The position numbers were made by a program, and so were the translations under genes. A stretch of DNA of 64,000 nt, from positions 25,548,157-25,612,156 of the forward strand of contig CM060192.1 of NCBI GenBank assembly GCA_030549335.1, written 5' to 3'. The number at the start of each line of letters is the position of its first letter. The stretch's first letter is position 1. Origin of the DNA: Pontederia crassipes (lineage: Eukaryota; Streptophyta; Magnoliopsida; Commelinales; Pontederiaceae). Below, piece after piece: positions 24,340-35,702 of the stretch. Below the pieces are notes generated by a model. That model had not been told where the DNA came from. It made no database searches and was given only the letters and a program-made list of their open reading frames with translations.

Positions 24340-24900
24340 AACTTGTAATGCCCAATTGCCTGTTACGTGCCACAAGGGGGTGAAATCGCAAAACCAAATG
24401 TTTAATTTTAAATTCAAATATGCAATGAAACATCAACGTTCCAAAAATCAACTAACTTCAAAATTTTCCTAAAATTTCGGCATGATGTATGCGTAAATTC
24501 GTTCATGCGTCAAACACAATATTTAATATGATCCGTCACAAGCATTTCAATGTCAAAAGATTAACCATCACAGGCAATTATAAGAAACATTTCTAACATT
24601 TTATAGTAGGAATCAAAAGGTAGGACTCAAGCCCAAATCAGTGAGTCTCAAACTCACTCTCAAATCAAAACTACGAGCCAGATACTCGTGAATCATATAG
24701 CATGAGCGTCCATGGCTCTACATTACTAATCCAATAACTCCAAACTATTCACAACATTCTTCCAGTTAATAATTTGTATAAAAAAGCGAGTGAAATACAA
24801 GATGTAACCAAAAATCACAATCACAAACTCTCACACAAAGTCAATCACATTTCGTATTTCATGTCAATCAAATAAGACTTTCATTCAATACCTGCAAAAA

Positions 24901-25260
24901 AATGTAAATACGAGGGGTGAATGTCAATAAGCTCAGTGAGTAATGGAGATTCATAAATTTTAAAACTCAGAAATCAAATCTTTTTGTATGAATCAATGTA
25001 ACTCGAAAGAAATGGTGCATATGTATGTCATGCATGCAAGAAAAATTGTTTTCATGCTCCACCATCTTTCACAATCATAAAATGTAAATACGAGGGGTGA
25101 ATGTCAATAAGCTCAGTGAGTAATGGAGATTCATAAATTTTAAAACTCAGAAATCAAATCTTTTTGTATGAATCAATGTAACTCGAAAAAAATGGTGCAT
25201 ATGTATGTCATGCATGCAAGAAAAATTGTTTTCATGCTCCACCATCTTTCACAATCATAA
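24901..25260. repeat. 180-bp tandem duplication, two copies
   Basis: Bases 24901-25080 are repeated at 25081-25260 with a single visible difference (AAAGAAATGG versus AAAAAAATGG near 25008 and 25188). Near-identity shows that the event is recent. It lies inside the LTR. Confidence 0.98.
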
Positions 25261-25289
25261 TCTATGGGGTCATGCGCGCGTACTCGCTC

Positions 25290-25465
25290 CTTGAGCCCTA
25301 TTTCATGCCAAGAGCTATGACATTTACTCATCAGGCCCTATTTCATGTCAAGAGTTAAATGTTATTATCTTCCCTCCAGGCCCTATTTCATGCCGAGGGA
25401 TATCTTTACTAAGTTGTCTATCAGCTAATAATATCACCCCTCATGCCCTATTTCATGCCAAGAGC
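25290..25465. repeat. CCCTATTTCATGCC array
   Basis: The word GCCCTATTTCATG(C/T)C followed by (A/G)AGAG occurs four times, near 25296, 25339, 25380 and 25445. The spacing is irregular (about 40-65 bp). It directly follows the 180-bp duplication in the LTR. Confidence 0.85.
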
Positions 25466-26195
25466 ATTACCGCCCCAAACGGTCATATCGGTGTTGGTAG
25501 AACATGCAAAAATCATTTTTGATGTGCGATGCATGAATGCAACATAGCACATATTTAACTTGATCATAATCCAACTGATTTCAAATAATCCAATAAAGTC
25601 ATACATAAAACCAACATCATACTTCATATCATAAAGAATTCATCATTTAGCAAGGCAACGTATCGAGCATCAAGGTATATGGAAACATTCGTACATTCAA
25701 AATTTTACGCATATCAAGCCAATAAAATCCACTCCATATCATAAAAGAAACATGTAATCGCCCGAAGGCCATCGTCACTATCTTTATGGATAAACCCACT
25801 CACCTTGGATTACGAGTCTCAACTACCTCTTGCCCGAATCTGATCAAAAAGAGAAATATCTATTATATTCATTTAAACTTTATTTAAAAATATAAGCTTA
25901 TCATTTAGAATATTTATCACTTGTACGTATCATTTATCTTTTAACTCATTAATCACCTCATAGTAATCTTTTTAATGACATTTTGGTACTTAAAATTAAA
26001 ATTTATAAATATTTCACCTAAGCTCATAATTAACGCATTATAACATACCTATAAACTAATTTCATAAATTGATCAACACTATGGGCTTTTAATATGCTTA
26101 CCAGTAGGGGAAAAGAAATTGTCACTAATAGCACTCTACTCAAACCTCAACGAACATCCACTTATCATATCCAATTAAGCACATAATAATTAGAA

Positions 26196-26707
26196 GCGTT
26201 ATTTTCTTAAACCTCCCCTAAACTATCAGAATTTTCCGCGTCTAACTCCAAATTACGGACTTATTTTTTTATATCCCTAAACTATCACAATTTTTCCACT
26301 TTAGTCCTTCCGTCTACTTCTGTTACTTTTTATTTTTTTTTCCATTTATGAAAAGACTAAATTACTCCTCCCACCATAACACATCAAATAATAAATAAAA
26401 TGAAAAAAAATCGGGGGAGGGTAATTTAATCTTTTTCATAAATGACAAATTTTTTTGTTTACCACATTAATCTTTCCAATGATTTTTTATTTTTTATATT
26501 TGTTATTTTATGTTTTCCTGGAGGAGGGTCAATTTAGTCTTTTCATAAATGAAAAAAGTAAAAGTAATGAAAAACGTGACATAAGTGGATGGGAGGACTA
26601 AAGTAGAAAAGTCGCGATAGTTTAGGGATCCAAAAAAATAAGTTCGTAGTTATGGATTAGATGTGAAAAAATCGTAATAGTTTAGAAGAGGTTTATGGAA
26701 ATAACCC
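26196..26707. mobile_element. Mutator-like MITE with long TIRs and perfect 9-bp TSD
   Basis: The left end GCGTTATTTTCTTAAACCTC and the reverse complement of the right end GGGTTATTTCCATAAACCTC begin inverted repeats that extend roughly 180 bp. Both sides carry TAATTAGAA (26187-26195 and 26708-26716), a perfect 9-bp duplication typical of Mutator-like elements. The centre is AT-rich with no transposase. It belongs to the same family as 31186-32077. Confidence 0.9.
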
Positions 26708-27609
26708 TAATTAGAATTAGACCCTATAACCAATTCTTATTAATTATAGAATTAAATCTTATAAATAGTTTCGGCCACCAATTATCCTTACCACAACAAT
26801 GAAATCACACTCTCGAAACCAAAGCCGCACCCGTCAAAACATCGAACACAATCATCGTATCCTTTTCATCAATAATAAATATTATTATTTAAAATCAATT
26901 CACAACTGTAATTAAATATAATATGCACATCTCCCTTTCCTTTACCAACAAAATATGAAGATGAATCATCGGAAACATCGGAGGACGGTTGGAAATCGAA
27001 ATCAACGAACCTACAAGTCATTTGTGATTAATTTTCATACGGATAGCAACCTAATACATTTCTCCCTCCTATGAGCACCTACCATAACGTCGATCGTCGG
27101 AGCCCCGTCGGCTCGTCGAAAATGTCACCGGAAAAAGGTTGCCAAAAAATCTCAATCTCAGCCATCTACAATATTGAGAGCATAAACATGTTTAGAACCT
27201 ATTAAAATGAACCTAATCAACATGAGGATGATACACAACTCACCAGAAGAAAGACCGACGTGAATCGGAGTCGAAATGAGTCGCCAGAGAAATTTCCCCC
27301 TTTCTCGCGTTCGGCCCTCACTGCATCATCCACAATGGACCAATTTTTTCCTAATTCATGTCAAAATGTTCATCTCGTCATCCTCTTTCCAACAACACCT
27401 CATACGCAAAACATGGTAATCGAACGATGAAGGACCGAGCGCTGGAAGTGGTGGCGGTGGCTGAAGCTCAAGTGGTTGGACGGGTGGGCACTGTAGCAGT
27501 CGGAAATGGAGAAGAAGAAGACACTTTTTTGTCACATCACTTTTTTTTGTCCTACTCAAGACCAAAAAGCCCTTCCTTTTAGATATATTTACACCTTTTT
27601 TAAGTATTT

Positions 27610-29985
27610 ACCCTTTTTTTTAAAAATGATAAGACATTACAAGATGCCTTAGAGTCTGCCTATCATCAAATTCATAGAAACTTGCAAGCGCCCTCTACCA
27701 AGCTGCCAATCCAAGGCGGTTGCCGACCTTGACCTAAAAAATGCATCGTTTCTAGCCCACCATATTCCTCATAAACAGAAGGCAAGAATTTATAACAATC
27801 TTGACCTTGAGTTATGCATCAGATTTTGTCCTTATGATAACCAAGACCCACAATGCCAAGTCGAGATGAGTTCAAGATTAAAGTTGAGCTCTAGCTTTAA
27901 GGTTTGCCACAGTTGCATGGAGAAAGGACAATAGAAAAAAAAAGATGATCAATTATTTCCAAACAGTAACCACATGTTTGCAGGTTATGTAGCATACTAT
28001 CATTAATATATGTCGGCTTCCAAGCTAATGGTATAGGTGAAATCCATGGATCATGAAGCACTAATGTTCTTACCAATTTGTTTTTGCAAACCAAACCTAA
28101 TGGTCTGTAAAGATTGTAGAATTATTTTCCAGCTCCAAGCCAAGGTGTTGCAACTTACCATATTTGTTAGTAACCATCTGTACCCATGGAGTTGCCTTAT
28201 TATTTAACACATCTAGAATTCTTTTAGCAAGGAGGGAATGCCTGGTATATTTTAGTTTTTTAATACCCAAATCCCCATTTAATTTAGGCAGTTGTATAGT
28301 TTCCAGTTCAGTAGGTGGGCACCTCTTTTTCCTCCACATCCCAGCTGTTGTGTTTTTCAATTGCTTCAATAATCCCATTTGCAAGGTAGGAGGATCCTAA
28401 TGTATATTGGTATGGATGTTAGGATAGAATTGATTAGTATTGCTTTTCCTGCTTGGTTTAAAAGATTTTGTTTTCACCCAGAGATTTTACTAATTATCTT
28501 GTTCATAATCTTTCTCTGAACTGTAGTTGATATGTACTTGTATGATATTTGAACTCCAAGATAAGTAAAGGGGTAAGTGCCCTTAGTAAAATTAAGAATG
28601 TTTTACAAGTGTTTTATGTTGCTAGCCATTTTTGGTGAAAAATATATCTCAGATTTAGAGTGATTTACCCTTTGATTAGTTAAGGATTCATAGTCGATTA
28701 AAAGCTTCTTAAGGTTGATGCAATTTTTTTTTGGTAGCAGCAAGATAGATCAGTAAATCATCAGCATACATAAGATGACTAATATTAAAATCATTTAAGG
28801 AGAGATGGGGGAAACCTGGTTGTTTACACAAGGTAGTAGTTCCTTGGTGTACTTGATTGTTTATCATGTGAAAACCTGTCAGACTAGAATGAAGAGATGG
28901 GGGAAATATGATCCCTTTGCTTAATACCTGTAACTAGTGAACTTCTGTGATTGTGTGCCATTAATATTACATGAGAAAATTTGTGATAAGATACAAGTGA
29001 GGATCCAAGAAATGAATTATGTTGGAAATTCCATTAGAGTTAGGATTTTTTCAACTCCAGACCAAGAGATCCCATCAAATGCTTTCTCCGTATAAATTTT
29101 TAATAGTAAATGTTTTTTTTCTACCCTTGGCCATAGAATGTGCTATTTCTTGAGCTAACATAATGTTATCTTGTATAGATCTATTGGAAATAAAAGCTTA
29201 TTGAATATGATCAATAAGATTTTCAAGAGTGGGCTTGAGTCTTTGAACAAGAATTCTAGATATTACACGATATAAAACATTGTACAGAGAAATTGGTCTA
29301 AAGTCACTAATTTTTGTAGGATGTTCCTTTTTAGGCATGAACACAAGGGAGGTATTTGACCATTCAGTATGTGGATAATTGTTTTTAAATACATCCATAA
29401 TCTGTTTGCTAATTTTAGTTCCCACAATCTTCCGATAATTTTTATAGAATTCAATTGTAAATCCATCGGGACCTGGAGCTTTCCCTAATCCCAGTCCCCA
29501 TAGGTTATCTTTTATTTCTTTCTCGGATATAGGGGCAGATGGTCATGCCAACTGGGATGAAGCTTGGGAAGGGAAGGCCAGGTAATAGGATTATTATTAG
29601 GTGTTTTTGTTCCCCATAAGCCCATATAGTGTTGTCTAAAGGCACCTCTAATTTGGGACTCCTCGGTTATCATATGGCCATCATTGTCAATTATGGTGGA
29701 AATATTGTTAGTTTTAGCTCTAGTTACATTTAATAGATGAAAGAATTTTATATTTTTATCCTCATGTTGCAGTCAATATGTTCGTGATTTACTCCACTAT
29801 TTAATATTTATGTGTCTTAAATATGCCAAATGCTTATTGTACATGACTCTTAAGGTTAGAAGTTCTTGTGTAGATAGACCAGAGTGTTCATCCTAGAGTG
29901 TTCATCCTTGTGTTCAAGTTGCTTTATCATGTCCTATGCCTCAACTGCTTTATTTTTCAGCCTCCCCAATTCATTTTTATTTTAG
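27610..29985 (-). pseudogene. LINE (L1-type) remnant with RT and zf-RVT regions
   Basis: Read on -, the order is an upstream RT linker (about 29700-29480), the RT block TKISDFRPISLYNVLY (about 29270-29315), the active site MYADDLLIY (about 28745-28771), and the downstream zf-RVT region. That region includes LPKLNGDLGIKKLKYTRHSL (about 28240-28300) and CGYCLEIIDHLFFSI (about 27930-27980). T-rich runs at about 27590-27625 on + could mark the 3' poly(A). Frames are broken many times and the endonuclease part is not seen. It cannot be active. Confidence 0.85.
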
Positions 29986-30482
29986 AGTAAAGTTTTCTTT
30001 TTTATTTAACTTAAGGCCCTATTAATACCTATGTTTGGCAAATTATTTGTCCACTTTTTGTTCACAATACCCCTAAATTTGTTCAAACAAAAAATATTCA
30101 TATTTAAAAATTTTGATCTTTGTTTTATAGTTATTCCAACCTTCATTTCAATTTTCAACCACAGAAAAAAAGAACGGACACAAACAAAAAAAAATGCGTT
30201 TTCTTTTTCTTTTAAATGTTTTCCCATTGGAACCGAGCAACGGCTACTTTTGTTGTTTGTCGCGTGGTGCAGTTGCCTAGTGGAGTCTCGTTTGCGCACT
30301 CGAGCGAGCGCGTCCTGCTGAAACCAAAAAAGAGAGCGCAAAAGCTTCCATTTTCGGAGTCACAAAACCCTAATAGATAGCCTTCCGCAGATCTTCCGCA
30401 CTTGGGATCAAGGGTTCATCGCAGCTCCCTCTTTCTCTCTTCTCCAGATCTCGCCTTGCACGGACGATCGGTGGAGGCTGCC
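29986..30482 (+). promoter_or_regulatory. Upstream region and 5' leader of the VPS2-like gene
   Basis: The stretch lies between the LINE remnant and the start codon at 30483. The last about 130 bp are pyrimidine-rich with CTCTTCTCC-like words typical of plant 5' leaders. I could not place a TATA box or transcript start with confidence. Confidence 0.35.
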
Positions 30483-33400
30483 ATGAATATTTTCAGGAAG
30501 AAAACATCCGCCAAAGGTCAGACTTTTGCCTCGCTTCTTGTTCACCTCCGGTGAATCCACATTGTTATATTTGTGAGTCGCTTGCCAGGGATTCATTCAA
30601 TTTGGGCTTTAGTTGGTCTCATCATGTTTTGGTGAATACAGAACTTTGGGGCGGTTTGGTCGGAAGGCTGGAGATTTTGTTCCTTTTTATGTGTTCGTGG
30701 AGAGCTTTATTTATTAGCTATGACATTTCGGATTTTCGGGGAAATGCTGCTAGATTTGTTTGCTGGTGAGCGGTCAATTTGATGATTGTGATCCCGAATT
30801 TTTGTGTGGATTTAGGTGCTTACGCTCGAATATTTGATTCGTAGTGTTGAATTCTCGAGGAACATCTATGATGTAGTGAAATCCTTAAGTTTCGACTTGT
30901 TGTGACTATGTTAGTCGATTGGCAATTGAATTTGATTCATTTAGTTTTTTCACTTTCTTGAAGATTGAACTTTTATTTGTTTCGCTTGATCTTTAGAGGC
31001 AGACCTATGTGTTTCATAACTTTTTTTCAAAAGAGAAAAGCAATGTTGTAATACCCGCGGGTCAGACCAAGTCGAACCGAAATGGTCGGACCGAGTTAAT
31101 GAAAAAATAAAATTAGTTAGAAAATTTGTTGTAATATTATCAATATGTAATGTCTTACATAACAAACACAAATAATATTATATAAGGGTTATTTCCTCTA
31201 ACCTCCCCTGAACTATCGCGAAATACCACATCTAACCCCAAACTACGAACTTCGTTTTTTGGGTACCTAAACTATCGAAACTTTTCCAGTTTGGTCCTTT
31301 CGTTCAATTCCGTAAAGTTTTCTGTTAATTTCGATTTTTTCATTTGTGAAAAGACCATTGTAACCCTTCCTCAAGAGTTACTCTATTTTTACATCAAATA
31401 ATATACAATAATAAATAATTAAAAAACAAAAAAGACTGCATGGGGGGCGTCGCCCCCCGTGTCGCCGGAGCGAAAGGGGGGCGCCGGCCCCCCTGCGTGA
31501 GGGACAAACAGGGGGGCCGGCGCCCCCCTGAGCGCGCCGGCGGCCCCCCTGCGGCGAGCTCGCTCGGGGGGGGGCACCGGCCCCCCCTTTCTCCCTCACA
31601 CGCGGCAAGGGAGAAAGGGGGGGCCGGCGCCCCCTGGCGAGCTTGCCAGGGGGGGCCGGCGCCCCTGGCGAGCTTGCCAGGGGGCGCCGGCTCCCCTTTC
31701 TCTGGGGGCCGGCGCCGGCGAGCTCGCTCAGAGGGGGGGGGGGGCCGGCGAGCTCGCTCAGGGGGGCGCCGGCCCCCCTTTCTCCCTCACGCAGGGGGCC
31801 GGCGCCCCCCTTTCGCTCCGGCGACACGGGGGGCGACGCCCCCTATATTTATTATTGTGTATTATTTGATGTAAAAATAGACTAACTCTTAAGGAAGGGC
31901 TACAATGGTCTTTTCACAAATAAAAAAATCAAAATTATCAAAAAACTTCACGGAATTGAACGGGAGGACCAAATTGAAAAAGTCGCGATAGTTTAGGTAC
32001 CCAAAAAACGAAGTTCGTAGTTTGGGGTTAGATGTGGTATTTCGTGATAGTTCAGGGGAGGTTAGAGGAAATAACCCATTATATAAAATATAATAAAATA
32101 ATTTAAATAAAAAAATATAAAGTATGCATAATTAAGTCACAAATCAAATATTTGTTAAAGAAAGAAAGTTTGTGATGTAATTATAAATAAAAAAATATCG
32201 ACAAAATCTTATATATATGTGACGGAAAACGAAAGAAAAAAAACACGAGAGCATAAACTTCAAGCAAAGATATATATAAATAATATGCCCAAAAAAAAAA
32301 TTTATGTTCCAATTTTTTTCTTATTTTACCACTTGATCCAACCGAGTCACTCAAATCCAGTTGAACCCGGATTTTAACCATGCAAAGCTGGTTAACCTCA
32401 TGGGCAGGTTTTAAGCGACTTGGGGGCCCTTTAATGCCTTCGGACCAGCCAGGCCAGGCTGCATTTTAAAGCACTGGAGAAAAGCTTAACTGCTTTTGTA
32501 ATACTGAGTTATATTTATTGTTCTTAGTTCCATGTTTGTCTGCTGTATGAATCTCATATTGTCCAATTTCTCAGAGGCTCTCAGGACAAGCAAAAGAGAC
32601 ATGGGAGTTGCAACCAGAAGTAAGTAGTCCTTTCATAAAGAAACATGCAAGTTCGTCTTTTTAGTTTATGCTTATATCATAAACGAGTCTGCCCTCCTTA
32701 AGATAATGGTGAAACATTTGACTTTTTTCTTGTGGATTTTGAAACTTAAAGACACTTCTCTGTGCCTGATCATTCAATTGCATGCCTGATTTGTCTCGTC
32801 TTCCTGAAATCGATGATATTTTCAGAATCTCAGTAAAGACTAATGTTAATATTGTTCTGTTGTACTCAGATGTTGAGAGGGAGATAGCTACCTTACAGTT
32901 AGAGGTTTGATTGTGCAAACAAATTAATTTAGACACAACATTCAGATTTAGGTTTCATTTTCATATTTGCCAATTCGCCGTGACAGGAGAAGAAGCTGGT
33001 GGCAGAGATAAAGCAGACTGCAAAAACTGGGAATGAGGCAAGTTTCTCAACATCATATGTTAAAATATATGAATATTTTCAGTAATTTATCTGCTTATAA
33101 TATTATATGCATTCCTCTCAATGCAGGCAGCAACTAAGATTTTAGCTCGCCAACTTGTTCGTTTGAGGCAGCAAATTACAAATTTGCAGGGAACTCGTGC
33201 ACAGATACGGGGAATTGCAACTCATACACAGGTGAGGGCTGTGAGGCAGCTATCTCTAGGAGACTAAAATGTGGATGTTTGTTGCCAAACTTTTATATAT
33301 AATGTGCATATTTGAATATTCTCAGGCAATGTATGCAAATACTTCAATTTCTGCTGGAATGAAGGGTGCAAGTAAAGCAATGGCAGCCATGAATAAGGTA

Positions 33401-35010
33401 ACATTGAAAGCACACAAACCTTTGATCTTCTTTTACTATGGAATAACAGAAACTTTTGTATATTTCAGCAAATGGAGCCAGCGAAGCAAATGAAAATTAT
33501 GAAAGAGTTTCAAAAGCAATCAGCACAAATGGACATGACGGTAATTAATAGTCCCTTAATCTTCGATGTCCTTTCCCATAAATCATTAGAGAATCAAATC
33601 TTCTTATTCCAGATTGTTATTTGTATAGATCTGCTCATTCTTTTTTCTTTTATGTTTTTTGTGATGTTTGTTATCCTATTTTTTTCAGCTTGACTAGCTT
33701 TGATAGTAAAATTAGTAACTTTTGGCAGCCATTTCTTTGAAGAATTATCCTGACATCCTACTCTGATCCATGAACTTCTTTGTCATTTTGTTTGACACGT
33801 GAATGCAAGTAACACGTTAACTATTTGAACATTTCTCTAGCTCATTTATCGTATATCTTGATGATTTTAGCCCCACGAAACTTGTTTGTGCATGCCTCGT
33901 GAAGTTAATGTTTCTTGTTGTTGCATGCCTTTTATCTTCCTTTCTTGTAAAATGTAGTATTTGTTTGACATGTGAATGCAACACGTTAACTATTTGAAAT
34001 TTTCCCTAGCTCATTAATCTTGATGATTTTAGCCTCATGAAACTTGTTTGCACATGCCTAGCGAAGTTAGTGTTTCTTGTTGTTGCATGCCTTATATCTT
34101 CCTTCTTGTAAAATGCAGTGCTTGTTGCACCCTTTCTAATCTTCTGCCACAGAAAAGTGAATAATTTTATGAAGATTTATGTTCAACATGAAGATGGGAC
34201 TGTAAATCATATTGGTTCATTTTGCTTACTAACTTTATAACCTCATGAGTTCTCCATTTACAATGAATTTCTTCCCACCATCAGAAAAAGGGAAGAAACG
34301 TCAGACTTTCTCACGGAAGTTCAAGAATCCTAACATTTGGCAAACACAGAATCCTAACATTTGGCAAACCTCATGTGTTTCTTAAGTGGTTGAAAAAGGA
34401 TGACTTATCAATGTGAAACTTGGTAATTATTCTTTAAGAAACTAATTCATAGTCTTCTGCAGATGGAAATGATGTCAGAAGCAATCGATGAAACACTGGA
34501 TAAAGATGAGGCAGAAGAGGAAACAGAAGAACTTACAAACCAGGTTAGCTAACAGTGTTGCATGAAATCTGTTTTATGGAGCTTTATTTTATGTATGTAT
34601 ATGTGTATATTGTGAATTATTGACCAAATTCCTTTATTTTTGTAGGTGCTTGATGAAATTGGTGTCGATGTGGCATCCCAGGTAAATACCATTTATTTTT
34701 TGTTGTGGCTAATAGAATGGAACCATGGATGTTGCTTTATTTTCTTATGATTTGTTACAGTTATCTTCAGCACCAAAGGGTCACATTGCAGTCAATAACA
34801 AGAAACTTGATACTACTGCAAGGTACAAACTACCCATCATGGTGATAATGTTTACATAAATTGATGTCCTAATTTCTTTACAAAACCATTGACTCATTAT
34901 TTGAGTATAATAAGTAAAACTTATCTTGTTGCATTTGCAGGAATGTAGCTCCTGAAAATCCCGAAGTTGATGAGCTGGAGAAGAGGCTGGCTTCACTCCG
35001 ACGCAACTGA
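30483..35010 (+). CDS. VPS2.2: ESCRT-III subunit VPS2.2/VPS2.3-like (CHMP2B-type)
   Basis: Eleven exons join to 220 residues: 30483-30516, 32575-32619, 32870-32904, 32987-33037, 33127-33231, 33326-33397, 33469-33540, 34463-34543, 34646-34681, 34761-34822, 34941-35010 (stop TGA). The protein starts MNIFRKKTSAK, followed by the basic helical hairpin (KILARQLVRLRQQITNLQG, residues about 59-77). Next come KQSAQMDMT and the acidic segment DETLDKDEAEEETEELTNQV, and it ends in the MIT-interacting motif DELEKRLASLRRN. All splice sites fit, except that intron 4 uses a GC donor. The family polymerises on endosomal membranes to drive scission in multivesicular body sorting, and the C-terminal motif recruits the ATPase SKD1/VPS4. 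Length and order match Arabidopsis VPS2.2/2.3. Which of the two it corresponds to is not resolved. Intron 1 (2058 bp) hosts a nested transposon pair. Confidence 0.95.
31041..32476. mobile_element. hAT-type element in VPS2 intron 1, perfect 8-bp TSD
   Basis: GAGAAAAG flanks both ends (31033-31040 and 32477-32484). The left end starts CAATGTTGTAATACCCGC and the reverse complement of the right end starts CAGTGCTTTAAAATGCAGC. The ends diverge but keep the CARTG start seen in the other hAT elements here. Removing the nested Mutator-like element leaves about 540 bp without coding capacity. Confidence 0.85.
31186..32077. mobile_element. Mutator-like foldback with GC-rich core, nested in the hAT, perfect 9-bp TSD
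   Basis: ATTATATAA flanks both ends (31177-31185 and 32078-32086). The ends GGGTTATTTCCTCTAACCTC are inverted copies that stay highly similar for at least 200 bp, and the symmetry continues into the core. The core (about 31439-31846) is built of GGGGCCGGCGCCCC, GCGAGCTCGCTC and CTTTCTCCCTCACGC words and is itself an inverted repeat. Open frames on both strands in the core are glycine/proline/arginine/alanine low complexity and not genes. The termini match the MITE at 26196-26707. Confidence 0.92.
33038..33126 (+). other. GC-AG intron 4 of the VPS2-like gene
   Basis: The exon ends AATGAG and the intron starts GCAAGTTT. The next exon starts after ATGCAG with GCAGCAACTAAG. Only this GC donor keeps the family sequence NEAATK in frame. 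GCAAGT is the usual context of plant GC-AG introns. Confidence 0.85.
33790..34125. repeat. 173-bp tandem duplication in VPS2 intron 7
   Basis: Copies start GTTTGACA at 33790 and 33963 and share GTGAATGCAA, CACGTTAACTATTTGAA, TTGATGATTTTAGCC and TTTCTTGTTGTTGCATGCC. They differ at scattered positions and small indels, so the event is older than the 180-bp duplication at 24.9 kb. A short 24-bp repeat (AATCCTAACATTTGGCAAAC) occurs twice further on, at about 34326-34370. Confidence 0.9.
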
Positions 35011-35702
35011 GCATCCAAATGCTATCATGCTTATGTCGACGACCTAAACAACCATAATAATATTGAACTTGTTTTCTTGTGTGTAAAGAAAGTTAGCGCA
35101 ATTGGAAACATTATGTAATGTTGATAAGTCGTCATATGGTTACCTAAACAATACAGGTGAATCGGGTAGTTTATGTACCTACTTGTAAGGATCTTGGAGC
35201 TCCTATCAATGCTGGATTATGATGTATATGCGATATAAAATTATCATGCCACAATGGTGATTACTTCTATTGTTGTCTGCTGCTGCTCATGTGAGCGATA
35301 CCGTTGTGTTTAGTTAATACTTTTGTTCCACAAATTTCGATGTCTTGATACTTGGATCTTGTTCCTTAAGGTTTGAGCGATCCAAGAGTCTTTTAAAAAT
35401 AATCGTCTTTAAAACACCTTGATAACAGCAATTATAATAATAATAATAAGTATAACAAATGGACTTCCCTTTTGGCTTTTCGTCCAGAAAAAAAGAACTC
35501 TATATCATACAACGAAAAAAATTGCCACGAAACAACTGCGCGTGTTGCTTTCAGTGAAATTAGCTGTTTCTCATCTTATCGGGGTTCCTGCGACAACTAA
35601 CATCCATTTTTTATCCTCTGTTTGCATGCATTCGCGACCTCTGAAATGTTCGGCAAAACTTCAGAAGTGCGATGAACTGCGTTTTGTATATCATCAGAAC
35701 TT
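35011..35702. other. Intergenic region between convergent VPS2-like and RECA1-like genes
   Basis: It should hold the 3' untranslated regions of both genes. A short ATAATAATAATA run lies near 35434. A 134-codon open frame (35419-35823) overlaps the last RECA1 exon in antisense and is not a gene. Confidence 0.5.

Larger units (their letters stand above)
24344..27300 (-). mobile_element. 5' LTR (on -) of a Ty3-type retrotransposon, outer end undefined
   Basis: The inner end is fixed by the CA terminus (TGTAATGCCC on +, from 24344) next to the primer-binding site. The LTR contains a 180-bp tandem duplication, an array of CCCTATTTCATGCC words and a Mutator-like MITE insertion at 26196. The outer boundary is a guess somewhere before the LINE at 27.6 kb. 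LTRs this long are usual in the Tekay/Del branch of chromoviruses, but no coding region confirms the family. Confidence 0.55.

Noticed and set aside
31378-31885. Overlapping long open frames on both strands (up to about 149 codons)
   Set aside because: They lie in the GC-rich palindromic core of a foldback element. Open frames on both strands with Gly/Pro/Arg/Ala low complexity follow from base composition, and no protein family is recognisable.
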